Source: Thermoplasmata archaeon
GTDB lineage: Archaea > Thermoplasmatota > Thermoplasmata > Lutacidiplasmatales > UBA184
Reading direction: 5' to 3'
DNA: 64,000 nt
Assembly (NCBI GenBank): GCA_022750115.1
Contig: JAKIWI010000006.1
Location: 94,085 to 158,084, forward strand
A program made the position numbers and the translations under genes. This document shows positions 18,081-26,950 of the stretch, piece by piece. The notes under the pieces are model-generated. The model was not told the origin of the DNA. It saw only the letters and a list, made by a program, of their open reading frames with translations, and searched no databases. Numbering within the stretch: position 1 is the first letter of the stretch; the number at the start of each line of letters is the position of its first letter.

Positions 18081-18656
18081 CTACGGGGGGTCCGCCCCGC
18101 CGACCGGCGACGGCTCGGGAGAAGGGTCGTCGCCAACGCTGCGACCGAGGCGGGCCAGTGTGACCGTCGCCGGCTCATCGTCGGCGGCGTGCTCAGCCCA
18201 GGCGGCCCATCGACGCGGGATCTCGCGGAGGTTCGCGAGGAAGGCGATGAGGAGCAGGAGGCCGAACAGGATCGTCGCGAGCAGGAAGTGGAGGAGCACG
18301 ATCCCGACGACGAGGTCGGTCTCGACGACGAGACCGCCCAGGAACGCCTGCGCGAGGACGAGGACCGCCGCGCACACGGCGAGGCCGCGGAGCGCGGGGC
18401 GGCGCCGCTCGGAGACCAGGCCGACCAGCGCGAGCCCGGCGACCAGGACTCCCGTGACGAACGCGCTGAGGCGGTGGCTCCACTCGATCGCCGTCGCGCC
18501 GGAGAATGGCGGAAGGAGCGTGCCGTGGCACGTCGGCCAGTCCGGGCAGGCGAGGCCGGAGTCGCTCGCCATCACGTTGCCCCCGAGGAGGATCGTCACG
18601 TACGTCGCGGCGAACGCCGCGATTGCGAGGAGCCGGAAAAGGGTGTGTCGCTGCAT
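18081..18656 (-). CDS. ctaA: Compact (about 190 aa) heme A synthase-like protein
   Basis: LACPDWPTCHGTLLPP, EWSHRLSAFVTGVLVAGL; about four TM segments, half the usual length. Confidence 0.8.
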   Translation of the reverse strand: MQRHTLFRLLAIAAFAATYVTILLGGNVMASDSGLACPDWPTCHGTLLPPFSGATAIEWSHRLSAFVTGVLVAGLALVGLVSERRRPALRGLAVCAAVLVLAQAFLGGLVVETDLVVGIVLLHFLLATILFGLLLLIAFLANLREIPRRWAAWAEHAADDEPATVTLARLGRSVGDDPSPEPSPVGGADPP

Positions 18657-18681
18657 CGTCGGTTCCCTCGCTGCCGAACTC

Positions 18682-20367
18682 CTACGGCGCGAGATCGGCG
18701 GGGGCCGCCGCGGCGGGGGTGCCCCGAGAGGAGCGCAGCGGCTGCGGGACGGGTCCGGTCATCTGGGTCGGCGCGGGCTCGCCCCACGGGTCGTCGGTCG
18801 TGACCTTGCGGCCGGCGAAGTAGCTGTAGACCATGTTGAACGCGAAGACCAGCTGACCGATGCCGAGGATCATCGCACCGACGCTCGCGAGGAAGTTCAG
18901 CATCTCGAAGTTCCCCGTCGGGAGGTAGGTGTAGACGCGGCGGGGCATCCCCTCCGCCCCGAGGATGAACATCGGGAACAAGAGGAGGTTGACACCGACG
19001 TACGTGAGGAGGAAGTGGATGTGGCCGAGCCGCTGGGAGTACCAGCGTTTCGTCCAGATCGGGTAGTAGAAGTAGATCCCGGCGAAGATGCCCATCAACG
19101 TCCCGCCGAGCAGGATGTAGTGGAAGTGTGCGACGACGAAGTACGTCGCGTGGTAGAGATAGTCGACAGGGATCGAGGCGAGGAGGACCCCCGACAATCC
19201 GCCGATGACGAATCCCGTGATGAACGCGACGCAGAACCACATCGGGACGGCCATCCAGATCTGACCGCCCCAGAGCGTGGCGACCCAGTTGAACGTCTTC
19301 ACGGCCGACGGCACCGCGATCGCCATCGTCGAGAGCATGAAGACGAACCGAAGGTCCGTCGAGACCCCGGTCACGAACATGTGGTGTTCCCAGACGGCGA
19401 AGGAAAGGACCGCGAAGACGCCGAGCGCGACCGCCATGGCGCCGTAGCCGAAGATGTCCTTTCTCGCGAGCTTGGGTAAAACGGTCGAGATGATCCCGAA
19501 TGCCGGGAGCACCATCACGTAGACCTCGGGATGAGCGAAGAACCAGAACATGTTCTGGTAGAGGAGGGCGCCGCCGAGCGGCGTGCCGTTCGCGGCCGCG
19601 AGGATGTGCGTCCCGAAATTGCGGTCCGACAGGACCATCGTGAGCGCGATCGAGAGCGAGGGGAGCGCGAAGATGAGGAGGACCGAGTTGATCAGCGTCG
19701 CCCAGACGAAGAGGGGCATGTTCCAGTACTTCACGCCCGGCGCGCGGTGCTTGACGATCGTGACGAGGAAGTTGATCGCGCCCAGCATCGAGGACGCGGA
19801 GAGGATGTGGAGCCCCGTGATCCAGAGGTCCACGCCGTGCGGGTTCGGACCGTACGCCTGCACCGAGAGCGGCACGTAGCCGGTCCAGCCGGCGTAGGCG
19901 TTCGAGAGAAGCAGGATCACCCCGGCGGGCGGGAGCATCCAGAACGCGATCGCGTTGATCCTCGGGAGGGCCATCTCCTTCGCCCCGATCATCGACGGGA
20001 CGAGGAAGTTGCCGAACCCGGCGAGAACGGGCATGATGAACATGAAAATCATCAGCACCCCGTGCATCGTGAACAGGGTCGAGTAGACGTCCGGCGTGAT
20101 GCCGAGCGTCGTCTGCGGGTCGAGCCCGAGCCCCTGAACGAACCCGAGGTCGGTGCGGATCAGGGTCGCGTAGATCCCACCGATGAAGAAGAACACCATT
20201 CCCGTGGTGATGTACATCAGACCGATGCGCCGATGATCGGTCGTGAACAGGTACTGGGCCGCCTTGCGGACGAACCACTCGCCGTGGTAGCGGAGGACCC
20301 ACAGCACGAACGCAGCGATGGCCACGAGCAGCGCGATCTCGACGACCGGGGTCACGAATTCGTACAT
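18682..20367 (-). CDS. Heme-copper oxidase subunit I (A-type)
   Basis: [58 protein letters not shown]; multi-TM. Confidence 0.95.
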   Translation of the reverse strand: MYEFVTPVVEIALLVAIAAFVLWVLRYHGEWFVRKAAQYLFTTDHRRIGLMYITTGMVFFFIGGIYATLIRTDLGFVQGLGLDPQTTLGITPDVYSTLFTMHGVLMIFMFIMPVLAGFGNFLVPSMIGAKEMALPRINAIAFWMLPPAGVILLLSNAYAGWTGYVPLSVQAYGPNPHGVDLWITGLHILSASSMLGAINFLVTIVKHRAPGVKYWNMPLFVWATLINSVLLIFALPSLSIALTMVLSDRNFGTHILAAANGTPLGGALLYQNMFWFFAHPEVYVMVLPAFGIISTVLPKLARKDIFGYGAMAVALGVFAVLSFAVWEHHMFVTGVSTDLRFVFMLSTMAIAVPSAVKTFNWVATLWGGQIWMAVPMWFCVAFITGFVIGGLSGVLLASIPVDYLYHATYFVVAHFHYILLGGTLMGIFAGIYFYYPIWTKRWYSQRLGHIHFLLTYVGVNLLLFPMFILGAEGMPRRVYTYLPTGNFEMLNFLASVGAMILGIGQLVFAFNMVYSYFAGRKVTTDDPWGEPAPTQMTGPVPQPLRSSRGTPAAAAPADLAP

Positions 20368-20383
20368 CGTTCCTCCTCTCCCC

Positions 20384-20782
20384 TCACATGATCAGCTGGG
20401 CCACGACGTAGGCGATCCCGAGGGCCGTCGCGAGGACGACGACCCAGGTGAGCAGTTTCGCCGCGGCGCGGGGCGTCGCGGGAGGGGGGGTCGCCGGCCG
20501 GAACCGGCGGCCGAGCGGCCAGACCCGGTACGTCACGTCGGCCAGGTGGGCGAGCAGGGCGCCCATCAGGAACATGGCCGCCGCCGCGAAGCCGAACGAT
20601 GTCTCCGCGCCCGTGCCGACCAAGGGGCCGAGCTTGAACGCGTACAGCGCGAGCCCGGCGATCCCCAGCAGCATGAGGACCGTCACGGCCTGGTAGAGGG
20701 CGAGCACCTTGCGGGCTGCCTGCGATCGGTGCGCCTCGACGCTCGCGAGCATCTCGGGCGTGAGCTCGGTCACGTCACTCAA
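20384..20782 (-). CDS. Oxidase-cluster membrane protein, 132 aa, about 3 TM, unknown
   Basis: Sits between coxI and cyt b genes, same strand, near-overlapping neighbours. Confidence 0.6.
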   Translation of the reverse strand: MSDVTELTPEMLASVEAHRSQAARKVLALYQAVTVLMLLGIAGLALYAFKLGPLVGTGAETSFGFAAAAMFLMGALLAHLADVTYRVWPLGRRFRPATPPPATPRAAAKLLTWVVVLATALGIAYVVAQLIM

Positions 20783-21041
20783 ACAGCCTCACCTCCCGGT
20801 GGGGAACGCCGCGAAGCCGGTCGACCCGGTAGAGGATCCCCGTCAGCAGCAGCATCGCGATCGAGGCGACGACCGCCCCGCCGACGAACGCAGGGACATC
20901 GACGAGCCAGTTGCCGTTCGCAAACAGGTCCGTCAGGCCATACACGACGAAAGCGGCCGCGACCGTGCCGACCATCAGGAGGATCGCGAGGACGCCCCAG
21001 AGCCAGCCGGTGGCGTACGTGCGGGGCGCCGGCTCAGTCAT
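20775..21041 (-). CDS. Oxidase-cluster membrane protein, 88 aa, 2 TM, unknown
   Basis: GWLWGVLAILLMVGTVAAAFVVYGL and FVGGAVVASIAMLLLTGILYRV; overlaps both neighbours by 8 nt. Confidence 0.6.
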   Translation of the reverse strand: MTEPAPRTYATGWLWGVLAILLMVGTVAAAFVVYGLTDLFANGNWLVDVPAFVGGAVVASIAMLLLTGILYRVDRLRGVPHREVRLFE

Positions 21042-22389
21042 GGGGTCGGGCCTCCGCGACGGCGGGCCGGGGCGTTCCGGGGGAGCCGAGCGGGTACACC
21101 CCGCGCCGGTCGGCGGTCGCGCCGTCGCGAGAGGCGAGCCGAGCGCGGTAGCTCTTCTGGTAGCGCCAGTGGAACAACGCGACGACCACGGCGTTGACGG
21201 CGAACAGCGGCGCCAACCGCTCGGCGACGGTCATCGGGGTGATCGCGACCCCCGGGGTGAGCCCGCCCCAGACCGTCATCAGGACGAAGAACTCGAGCAT
21301 CGAGTTCGCGAGGAAGATGAACAGCGGTCGATCGCGGGGGTGGGTACGCTTCGAGCGGTCGAGGAACGGCAGGAAGAGAACGTAGAGGATGATCACGGTC
21401 GTCACGCCGACGGCGAGCACCGGCGTCACGCCCTGGAAGTCGACGAATTTGAACTCCCAGAGGAAGTACCAATCCGGTTGCGTGACGACCCCGGCCGCGG
21501 AGAGGTCACCCGCGTAGGTCGGAAGGCTCCACGGCCAGAGCGCAGCGATGCCGAGCAGGAGCCCGATGTAGAACAGCGCCCACTTGGTGATGTAGAAGAA
21601 AATGTGGGGCATGAACGGCACGTGTTTCTTGTCCTCCGTGGCGTTGAACCGCCGACGTTGGAGCGGGTCGGACGTCGCCGGCGGCGCGATGCCGTGGGAC
21701 TCGAACAGCGCGATGTGGGCGTACAGGAGTGCCGCGAGCGCGAGGGGCAGGAGGAGCACGTGCGCCGCGAACATGCGCGACAACAGCCCCTGTCCCGTGC
21801 CGTCGGACAGAATCAGCGGGCCGAGGAGCGGGCCCGCGTACGGAAGCCGGATCGCGAGGACCAGCCCGACGTTCGTCGCGTTGAGGGAAATCTGCGTGTA
21901 CGGGAGGAGGTAGCCGGTGAACCCCATCCCGAGCGTCGTCAGCATCAGGAGGCTGCCGACCATCCAGGAGAATTCGCGCGGGGCCTTGTACACCCCGAGG
22001 TAGTAGCCTCGGTAGAAGTGCACGAACGCGAGGAAGATCATCGCGTAGGCGCCGTACAAGTGGGTCGACAGGAGTAGCTGGCCCATCGGGACCGAGTGGA
22101 CGATGTAGTAGGTGCTGCACCAGGCCGCGGGCGAGGACGAGAGCGTCCCGGTCGGTTGGCCACACGCCGTGAACGTCGGGCTCGTGCTCGGCTGGTAGTA
22201 GAGGAGGAGCAGCAGCCCCGAGATCACCTGGTAGAGGAACGCGTTCACGACGAACGCGCCGGTCCAGTAGGACGGCTTGAACGAGAACTCGGGCTGCGGG
22301 CGGAGCGCCCACTTGGGCATCCCGGTCCGGTCCTCGACGAACCCCCAGACCCGGTTGAGGGTCCGATTGAACCACCGCTCGAACGCCAT
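21034..22389 (-). CDS. Cytochrome b/b6-type subunit of a bc complex
   Basis: STHLYGAYAMIFLAFVHFYRG and AAHVLLLPLALAALLYAHIAL His pairs, QPDWYFLWEFK Qo motif. Confidence 0.93.
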   Translation of the reverse strand: MAFERWFNRTLNRVWGFVEDRTGMPKWALRPQPEFSFKPSYWTGAFVVNAFLYQVISGLLLLLYYQPSTSPTFTACGQPTGTLSSSPAAWCSTYYIVHSVPMGQLLLSTHLYGAYAMIFLAFVHFYRGYYLGVYKAPREFSWMVGSLLMLTTLGMGFTGYLLPYTQISLNATNVGLVLAIRLPYAGPLLGPLILSDGTGQGLLSRMFAAHVLLLPLALAALLYAHIALFESHGIAPPATSDPLQRRRFNATEDKKHVPFMPHIFFYITKWALFYIGLLLGIAALWPWSLPTYAGDLSAAGVVTQPDWYFLWEFKFVDFQGVTPVLAVGVTTVIILYVLFLPFLDRSKRTHPRDRPLFIFLANSMLEFFVLMTVWGGLTPGVAITPMTVAERLAPLFAVNAVVVALFHWRYQKSYRARLASRDGATADRRGVYPLGSPGTPRPAVAEARPHD

Positions 22390-22401
22390 CCCGCCCTCCG
22401 A

Positions 22402-23208
22402 CTACGAGAAGTTGCACAGGCGCACGGGCTGCTGGCGCGTGAGCTGGCTCGATGTGCCGACTCCATAGTCGCCGGTCAGTGTGTCGAGGTGGCCGTTCAC
22501 CGGCGGGCCGACCATGTTGACGGCGTACAGCGTGTCGTCGCCCTGATCCCATTCGAGGATCACCTGGGGCAGCGGAAGGACGGCGGGGCCCGTGAGGTTG
22601 GCCGCGCCGTTCGTGACGTCGTAGGTCGAGCCGTGGCAGGTGCAGTGGATGTAGAACGACTTGCCGCCGGGCGATTGCGGGCAAATGCCGGCGGGGTAGT
22701 AGGAAATGGCGGGCGCGGGGCACCCGAGGTGCTGGCAGATCGCGCTGAACGCGACGATCGACTTCTGGCTCCCGACCCCGTTCACGACGTTCGTCGCTCC
22801 CGAGGAGGAGCCGGACGCGGGCGCGACGTTGAGGAGGAAGTTCGGCTCGTTGCGGAGCGGGTAGTTGAACGTCAGGACATCGCCCGTCTCGGCGTTGTAC
22901 TCCTTCTCGGCCTTCGTGACCGTGAGGGGCGTCCCATCGAGATCGAGGAGCTGCACCCGCGGGAACGACGAGAGGCCGACCGTGGGCGGCTGGGCGTACT
23001 GCAACGATCCGGCGACCAACCCTCCGCCGGCGGCGCCGACGACGCCCGCGGCGACGAGCAGCTTGAGGACGTTGCGCTTCGTCTCGTCGACCTCGCCGGG
23101 CTCCGACGACGGGGTCGCTGCGACGCGGTGGAGCTGGCCGACGGGGAAGGACAGCGCCGCGGCGGTGCAGGGCGAGGGACAGGCCGCGCCCATCCCGAAC
23201 GCCGTCAC
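22402..23208 (-). CDS. Rieske iron-sulfur protein
   Basis: CQHLGCP and CTCHGSTYD cluster-binding boxes; N-terminal KRNVLKLLVAAGVVGAAGGGLVAGS (Tat-like). Confidence 0.93.
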   Translation of the reverse strand: MTAFGMGAACPSPCTAAALSFPVGQLHRVAATPSSEPGEVDETKRNVLKLLVAAGVVGAAGGGLVAGSLQYAQPPTVGLSSFPRVQLLDLDGTPLTVTKAEKEYNAETGDVLTFNYPLRNEPNFLLNVAPASGSSSGATNVVNGVGSQKSIVAFSAICQHLGCPAPAISYYPAGICPQSPGGKSFYIHCTCHGSTYDVTNGAANLTGPAVLPLPQVILEWDQGDDTLYAVNMVGPPVNGHLDTLTGDYGVGTSSQLTRQQPVRLCNFS

Positions 23209-23390
23209 AGCGTCCTCCCGCGCGTGTCGACCTCGAGGTCGTCCGGCAGCCCCGGCTCCGGGATCGGAGCGTCGCCCGGGAGCTCCGCGCGCTCACTCCC
23301 GTAGTACACCGCCCAGGTGATGCCGATCCCCGCCAGGATCAGGAGCACTTCGAGCAGCGTGATCTGGTCGTTGATGGAGAGCGCGCTCAT
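23205..23390 (-). CDS. Small single-TM protein, 61 aa
   Basis: MSALSINDQITLLEVLLILAGIGITWAVYYGSE; overlaps Rieske start and upstream gene stop by 4 nt each. Confidence 0.55.
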   Translation of the reverse strand: MSALSINDQITLLEVLLILAGIGITWAVYYGSERAELPGDAPIPEPGLPDDLEVDTRGRTL

Positions 23391-23764
23391 CGGGTTCGGG
23401 GCGCCTCCAGCCCGGCCGACGGAATGGCGAGCGACCAGTGGTCGGGCCCGATCGACCCGAGGCTCGCCGTCGCGGCGATGGCGAACGGCATCGGCGGAGT
23501 CGTCACCGCGGCCGGGATTCCGGGCGTCTGCGACCCTTCGGGATACCCCATCAAGGCCCCGCGCAGCGAGAGCGAGCGGAGGCTCGACGGCGCGGGGAGG
23601 TCGGCCGCGCGGGTCAGTTCGCCGAGGAGTTCCTGCTTCAGCCGGACGAACCGCCCGTAGTACCGTCCGAACTGCCGGAGGAGCGCGCCGCTCTCGCGGC
23701 CGAGCAGAAGGAAGCCGGCGACGCCGAGCAGGATGGCCCAATCGATGTCGGAGAACAGCGCCAT
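23387..23764 (-). CDS. TatA/TatB-like protein (divergent)
   Basis: Short TM then amphipathic basic helix: IDWAILLGVAGFLLLGRESGALLRQFGRYYGRFVRLKQELLGEL; next to tatC. Confidence 0.6.
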   Translation of the reverse strand: MALFSDIDWAILLGVAGFLLLGRESGALLRQFGRYYGRFVRLKQELLGELTRAADLPAPSSLRSLSLRGALMGYPEGSQTPGIPAAVTTPPMPFAIAATASLGSIGPDHWSLAIPSAGLEAPRTR

Positions 23765-23770
23765 CTCACC

Positions 23771-24601
23771 TCACCCCGTCACGGCCGCGGGCCCCGACCG
23801 GCGCTTCGTCGCCCGCGACTCCCAGCGGCCGGCGAACCAGGCGCCGCCGAGGTAGAGCGCGATCATGGGCGTCGCGACGAGGAGCATCGTGATGCCCGAG
23901 TTGTCCGGCGTGACGATCATCCCGAAGACGAGCGAACCGATCACCGCGCCGCGCCAGTGCCGACGCCAGACGGCGGCTCGCACGACCCCGAGGCGGGTCA
24001 GCGAGTAGACGAACACGGGAAGCTCGAACACGAGCCCGAAGGCGAGCGGATAGAGGAGCGCGAATTGGACGAACTGCTGGACGCCGAGGACGGGGGCGAG
24101 CCCCATCGCGGCGACGTAGAGGAACAGCAAACGGAACGTGAGGGGCGTCAGCACGAACACGCCGAGCGCCGTGCCGATGGCGAACAGGATCGTCGCGGGA
24201 ATGCCGATGCGCCGGATCATCTCGCGCTCGTTGCGGCGGAGCGCCGGGACGAGGAACGCGGAGACCTCGTGGACGATCCACGGCATCCCGAGGATCAGCG
24301 TGAGGAGGGCGCCGATCTCGACCTGGACCAAGATCGAGTCGCCGACCCCGACGTTCAGGAGAACGACGTTCGACGGGAGCATGAGTTGGACGAGCGCGCG
24401 GAACACCTGGGCCGTGACGTTGTAGAACAGGTTCGGCCACGGGTAGGCGAATGGGATCGTCCGCCCGAGAACGTGCAAGGGGTAGGGCTTCAGCTCGAAC
24501 GTGACGAGGAAGCCGAAGATGGGGGCGAGGACCAGCATGGTCCGGACGAGGCGGTGGCGGACCTCGCCGAGGACGGCGAGGATCTTGTCGAGCTCCCCCA
24601 T
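23771..24601 (-). CDS. tatC: Twin-arginine translocase subunit TatC
   Basis: MGELDKILAVLGEVRHRLVRTMLVLAPIFGFLVTF..., multi-TM, EVSAFLVPALRRNEREMIRR. Confidence 0.88.
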   Translation of the reverse strand: MGELDKILAVLGEVRHRLVRTMLVLAPIFGFLVTFELKPYPLHVLGRTIPFAYPWPNLFYNVTAQVFRALVQLMLPSNVVLLNVGVGDSILVQVEIGALLTLILGMPWIVHEVSAFLVPALRRNEREMIRRIGIPATILFAIGTALGVFVLTPLTFRLLFLYVAAMGLAPVLGVQQFVQFALLYPLAFGLVFELPVFVYSLTRLGVVRAAVWRRHWRGAVIGSLVFGMIVTPDNSGITMLLVATPMIALYLGGAWFAGRWESRATKRRSGPAAVTG

Positions 24602-24707
24602 GCGTCACACCCACCCACTTCGTCGGCCCGGAGCCGCCCACGGCGCCCCCCGCCAGGGTTCGGCTTCGACCGGACCGACGGTGCCCATCTCCCCTCGGGG
24701 CCTCGGT

Positions 24708-24908
24708 CTACCGGGGGCCGGGGGTGGGGGTGGTCGCCAGGTTCGCCTGCTCGGCCTTCAGCTCGCGCTCAACCTCGAGCCGGCCGCGCTTGAACTCCCC
24801 GATCGAGCGGCCGAGCGCGTGCGCGAGCTGGGGGATCTTGCTCGAGCCGTAGAACAAGATCGCGACCACGACGCCGATGATCAGCCAGTCGTCCAATGAG
24901 TCGAACAT
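24708..24908 (-). CDS. tatA: Twin-arginine translocase subunit TatA/E
   Basis: MFDSLDDWLIIGVVVAILFYGSSKIPQLAHALGRSIGEFKRGRLEVERE (FYGSSKIPxLAxxLGxxIGEFK). Confidence 0.92.
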   Translation of the reverse strand: MFDSLDDWLIIGVVVAILFYGSSKIPQLAHALGRSIGEFKRGRLEVERELKAEQANLATTPTPGPR

Positions 24909-25002
24909 GGGTTGCTCCCGACCACCGGGGGCGGGGGTATCTGGCGTTCGTACCGGGAAGTCCGACCCGTACGAGTTGTCCGTACCGGCCCTACTTAAAC
25001 GG

Positions 25003-26043
25003 TCACGCCGGCGCGACCACGATCGTCTCGTTCCCGAGCGAGACGGCGCGGTCGACCGCGACCTCGGCGAGCGTCGAGAGGCAGGCGGCGCTCCGCTGCG
25101 TCGCGACGGTCGCGGCGTGGAGTCCGGCGCGCCGCGCCGTCACGCCCATGCGGTCCGCCGACTCGCGGGCCGAGCTACCGAGGGCCGCGACCTGGGCGTA
25201 GGCGTCGCACGCCTCGCCGAGCGAGGGACGAATCAGCGTGTCGACGACCGACTTGAGCCCATCCTTCACATCGGCGAGGCGAGCGCGCAGCGCCGCGGTG
25301 TCGCCCGCGGGCCGCTCCCGGCTCGCGTCGAGGAGGACGGCGATCTCGGAGAGGAGGTGGCCGAGCTCCTGCAGCGAGTGGACGACGACGCGCCACTCGA
25401 GCAGTTGGCGGGGGTCGGGGCAGCCGATGCGCCGCGCCAGTGACCAGTCGCGGCTCGCGAGGAACAGCTGACGGACCAGGAGGGCGAGCACCCGTTCGCT
25501 CTCCTCGTCGAGCGAGGCGATCCGCTTCGAGCGAGCGCGCCGGTCGAGCAGCATCTCCGACTCCTCGAGGAACGCGATCAGAATCATCTTCATGCGCTGG
25601 ACGAGCTGCGGCAGGCCGTACTTCGACGGGTCGATGAAGTTCTGGAGGACGATCCGCGTCGGCTCCTGGGCGACGACCGAGACGCCGATCAGGCGCCGCG
25701 CGGCCTTCAGAAGCTCCTCGATCCGCTCAGGGGGGATCGGGGTCTCGCTGCGGATCTCGATCGCATCGTGCCCGACGCGGTAGGCGCCGAGGACGAGCCG
25801 CTCGAGGACCCCCGGCGTGTCGAACGACTGGGCCTGGACCAGGTACGGGGCGCTCGCGCCGACGACCCCGGCGGCCGGGGCCGGTCGAAGGTAGAGGGCG
25901 CCATCGTCGTTCTGGTCGAAGACGATGAGGTCGCCCGGTCGAAGGTTCATCGCCTCCGCCCACGGCTTGGGGAGCGTGACCGCGATCGAGGAGTGGCCGG
26001 CCTTCAGAACCCGTCGCTCGCGGCTCGGGACTCCCCACGCCAT
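25003..26043 (-). CDS. AbrB/SpoVT DNA-binding domain fused to PhoU-like domain (phosphate uptake regulator type)
   Basis: ERRVLKAGHSSIAVTLPKPWAEAMNLRPGDLIVFDQNDDGALYLRP N-terminus; helical PhoU-like remainder. Confidence 0.87.
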   Translation of the reverse strand: MAWGVPSRERRVLKAGHSSIAVTLPKPWAEAMNLRPGDLIVFDQNDDGALYLRPAPAAGVVGASAPYLVQAQSFDTPGVLERLVLGAYRVGHDAIEIRSETPIPPERIEELLKAARRLIGVSVVAQEPTRIVLQNFIDPSKYGLPQLVQRMKMILIAFLEESEMLLDRRARSKRIASLDEESERVLALLVRQLFLASRDWSLARRIGCPDPRQLLEWRVVVHSLQELGHLLSEIAVLLDASRERPAGDTAALRARLADVKDGLKSVVDTLIRPSLGEACDAYAQVAALGSSARESADRMGVTARRAGLHAATVATQRSAACLSTLAEVAVDRAVSLGNETIVVAPA

Positions 26044-26135
26044 TGATTCGACCCCGAACCTCCTACGAGGTCCGTAGGTTGCACCGACTCATCCTTCTTA
26101 GACTTTCCGGCGCCCGGCCGACGGGAATCGGGAAC

Positions 26136-26825
26136 CTACGGAACGTGCGGAGGTTCGGCCGGAGTGGCCGCTGGCTCGCGGTAGCCGAGCCGTTCGGGGG
26201 GCATCTCGTCCGAGGAGCCGCGGCGTTTTCCCACCACGAAGCCGAGGACCAGCGCGAGGATCACGAGCCCGACGATGACGCCCGAGATGATGAACACCGG
26301 GGCCCCCGGGCCGTTCGTCGTCGAGAGCGACCCCGGCGACATCCCCGAGCCGAGGAGCCCCGCCATGTTCGGAAAGTGCCCGGGCTGGGTGCAGACGTAC
26401 TCGTAGACCCCGACCGGGGGCGCGGTGAAGTTGCCCTCGTAGTGGCCCCCGGTCGTCGCCCCGACCTGGACATTGACGAGAGGCGCGTGCGACGAGAAGT
26501 AGGAATCGAGGTCGGAGGCGCTGTCGGTGCTCGGGAACTCGTACCCCGCCGTGGGCGACAGGGTGAAGGTGTGCGTCACCGAGCCGAGCTGCGTCACCAC
26601 GACGTGCACGGAGTCGCCGGGCTGGACCTCGTCGATGCTGGTCGCGAACACGAGCGCGTCGGTGACCGTCACGTTGAGCCACCGGTCGGTCCCCGCCGAG
26701 GGACGGACCCCGGACGACGGGGTCCGGTCGCGATGGGACACCGCCAGGGCCGGAACGAGCGAGATCGTAAGGAGCCCGGCGACAAGGAGGAGCGCGAGCG
26801 CGGCACGAACCGGCGGCCGGGGCAT
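26136..26825 (-). CDS. Secreted/membrane-anchored blue-copper (cupredoxin) protein
   Basis: Signal peptide; type 1 Cu ligands SVTHTF ... YVCTQPGHFPNMAG; C-terminal TM; start trimmed to ATG 26825. Confidence 0.85.
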   Translation of the reverse strand: MPRPPVRAALALLLVAGLLTISLVPALAVSHRDRTPSSGVRPSAGTDRWLNVTVTDALVFATSIDEVQPGDSVHVVVTQLGSVTHTFTLSPTAGYEFPSTDSASDLDSYFSSHAPLVNVQVGATTGGHYEGNFTAPPVGVYEYVCTQPGHFPNMAGLLGSGMSPGSLSTTNGPGAPVFIISGVIVGLVILALVLGFVVGKRRGSSDEMPPERLGYREPAATPAEPPHVP

Positions 26826-26879
26826 CGTTGAATCTCGGCGCGCGCGGAGGCGCGCTTGGGCCGCGGGACGGGGAGAGCG

Positions 26880-26901
26880 GTTCAAAGGGGTTTGGTACGA
26901 A
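26880..26901 (-). promoter_or_regulatory. Candidate promoter of cupredoxin gene: TTCGTAC-N7-TATA-like
   Basis: Minus strand TTCGTACCAAACCCCTTTGAAC. Confidence 0.4.
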
Positions 26902-26950
26902 CCGGGCCGTCCGGGCCCGCTCGCGCGTGGACGCTGCACGCGGTTTCCCG

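Noticed and set aside
18040-20391. Long plus-strand ORFs (479 and 286 aa) opposite the oxidase genes
   Set aside because: Antisense shadows of ctaA/coxI; composition E/R/D/V-rich with no recognisable motif.
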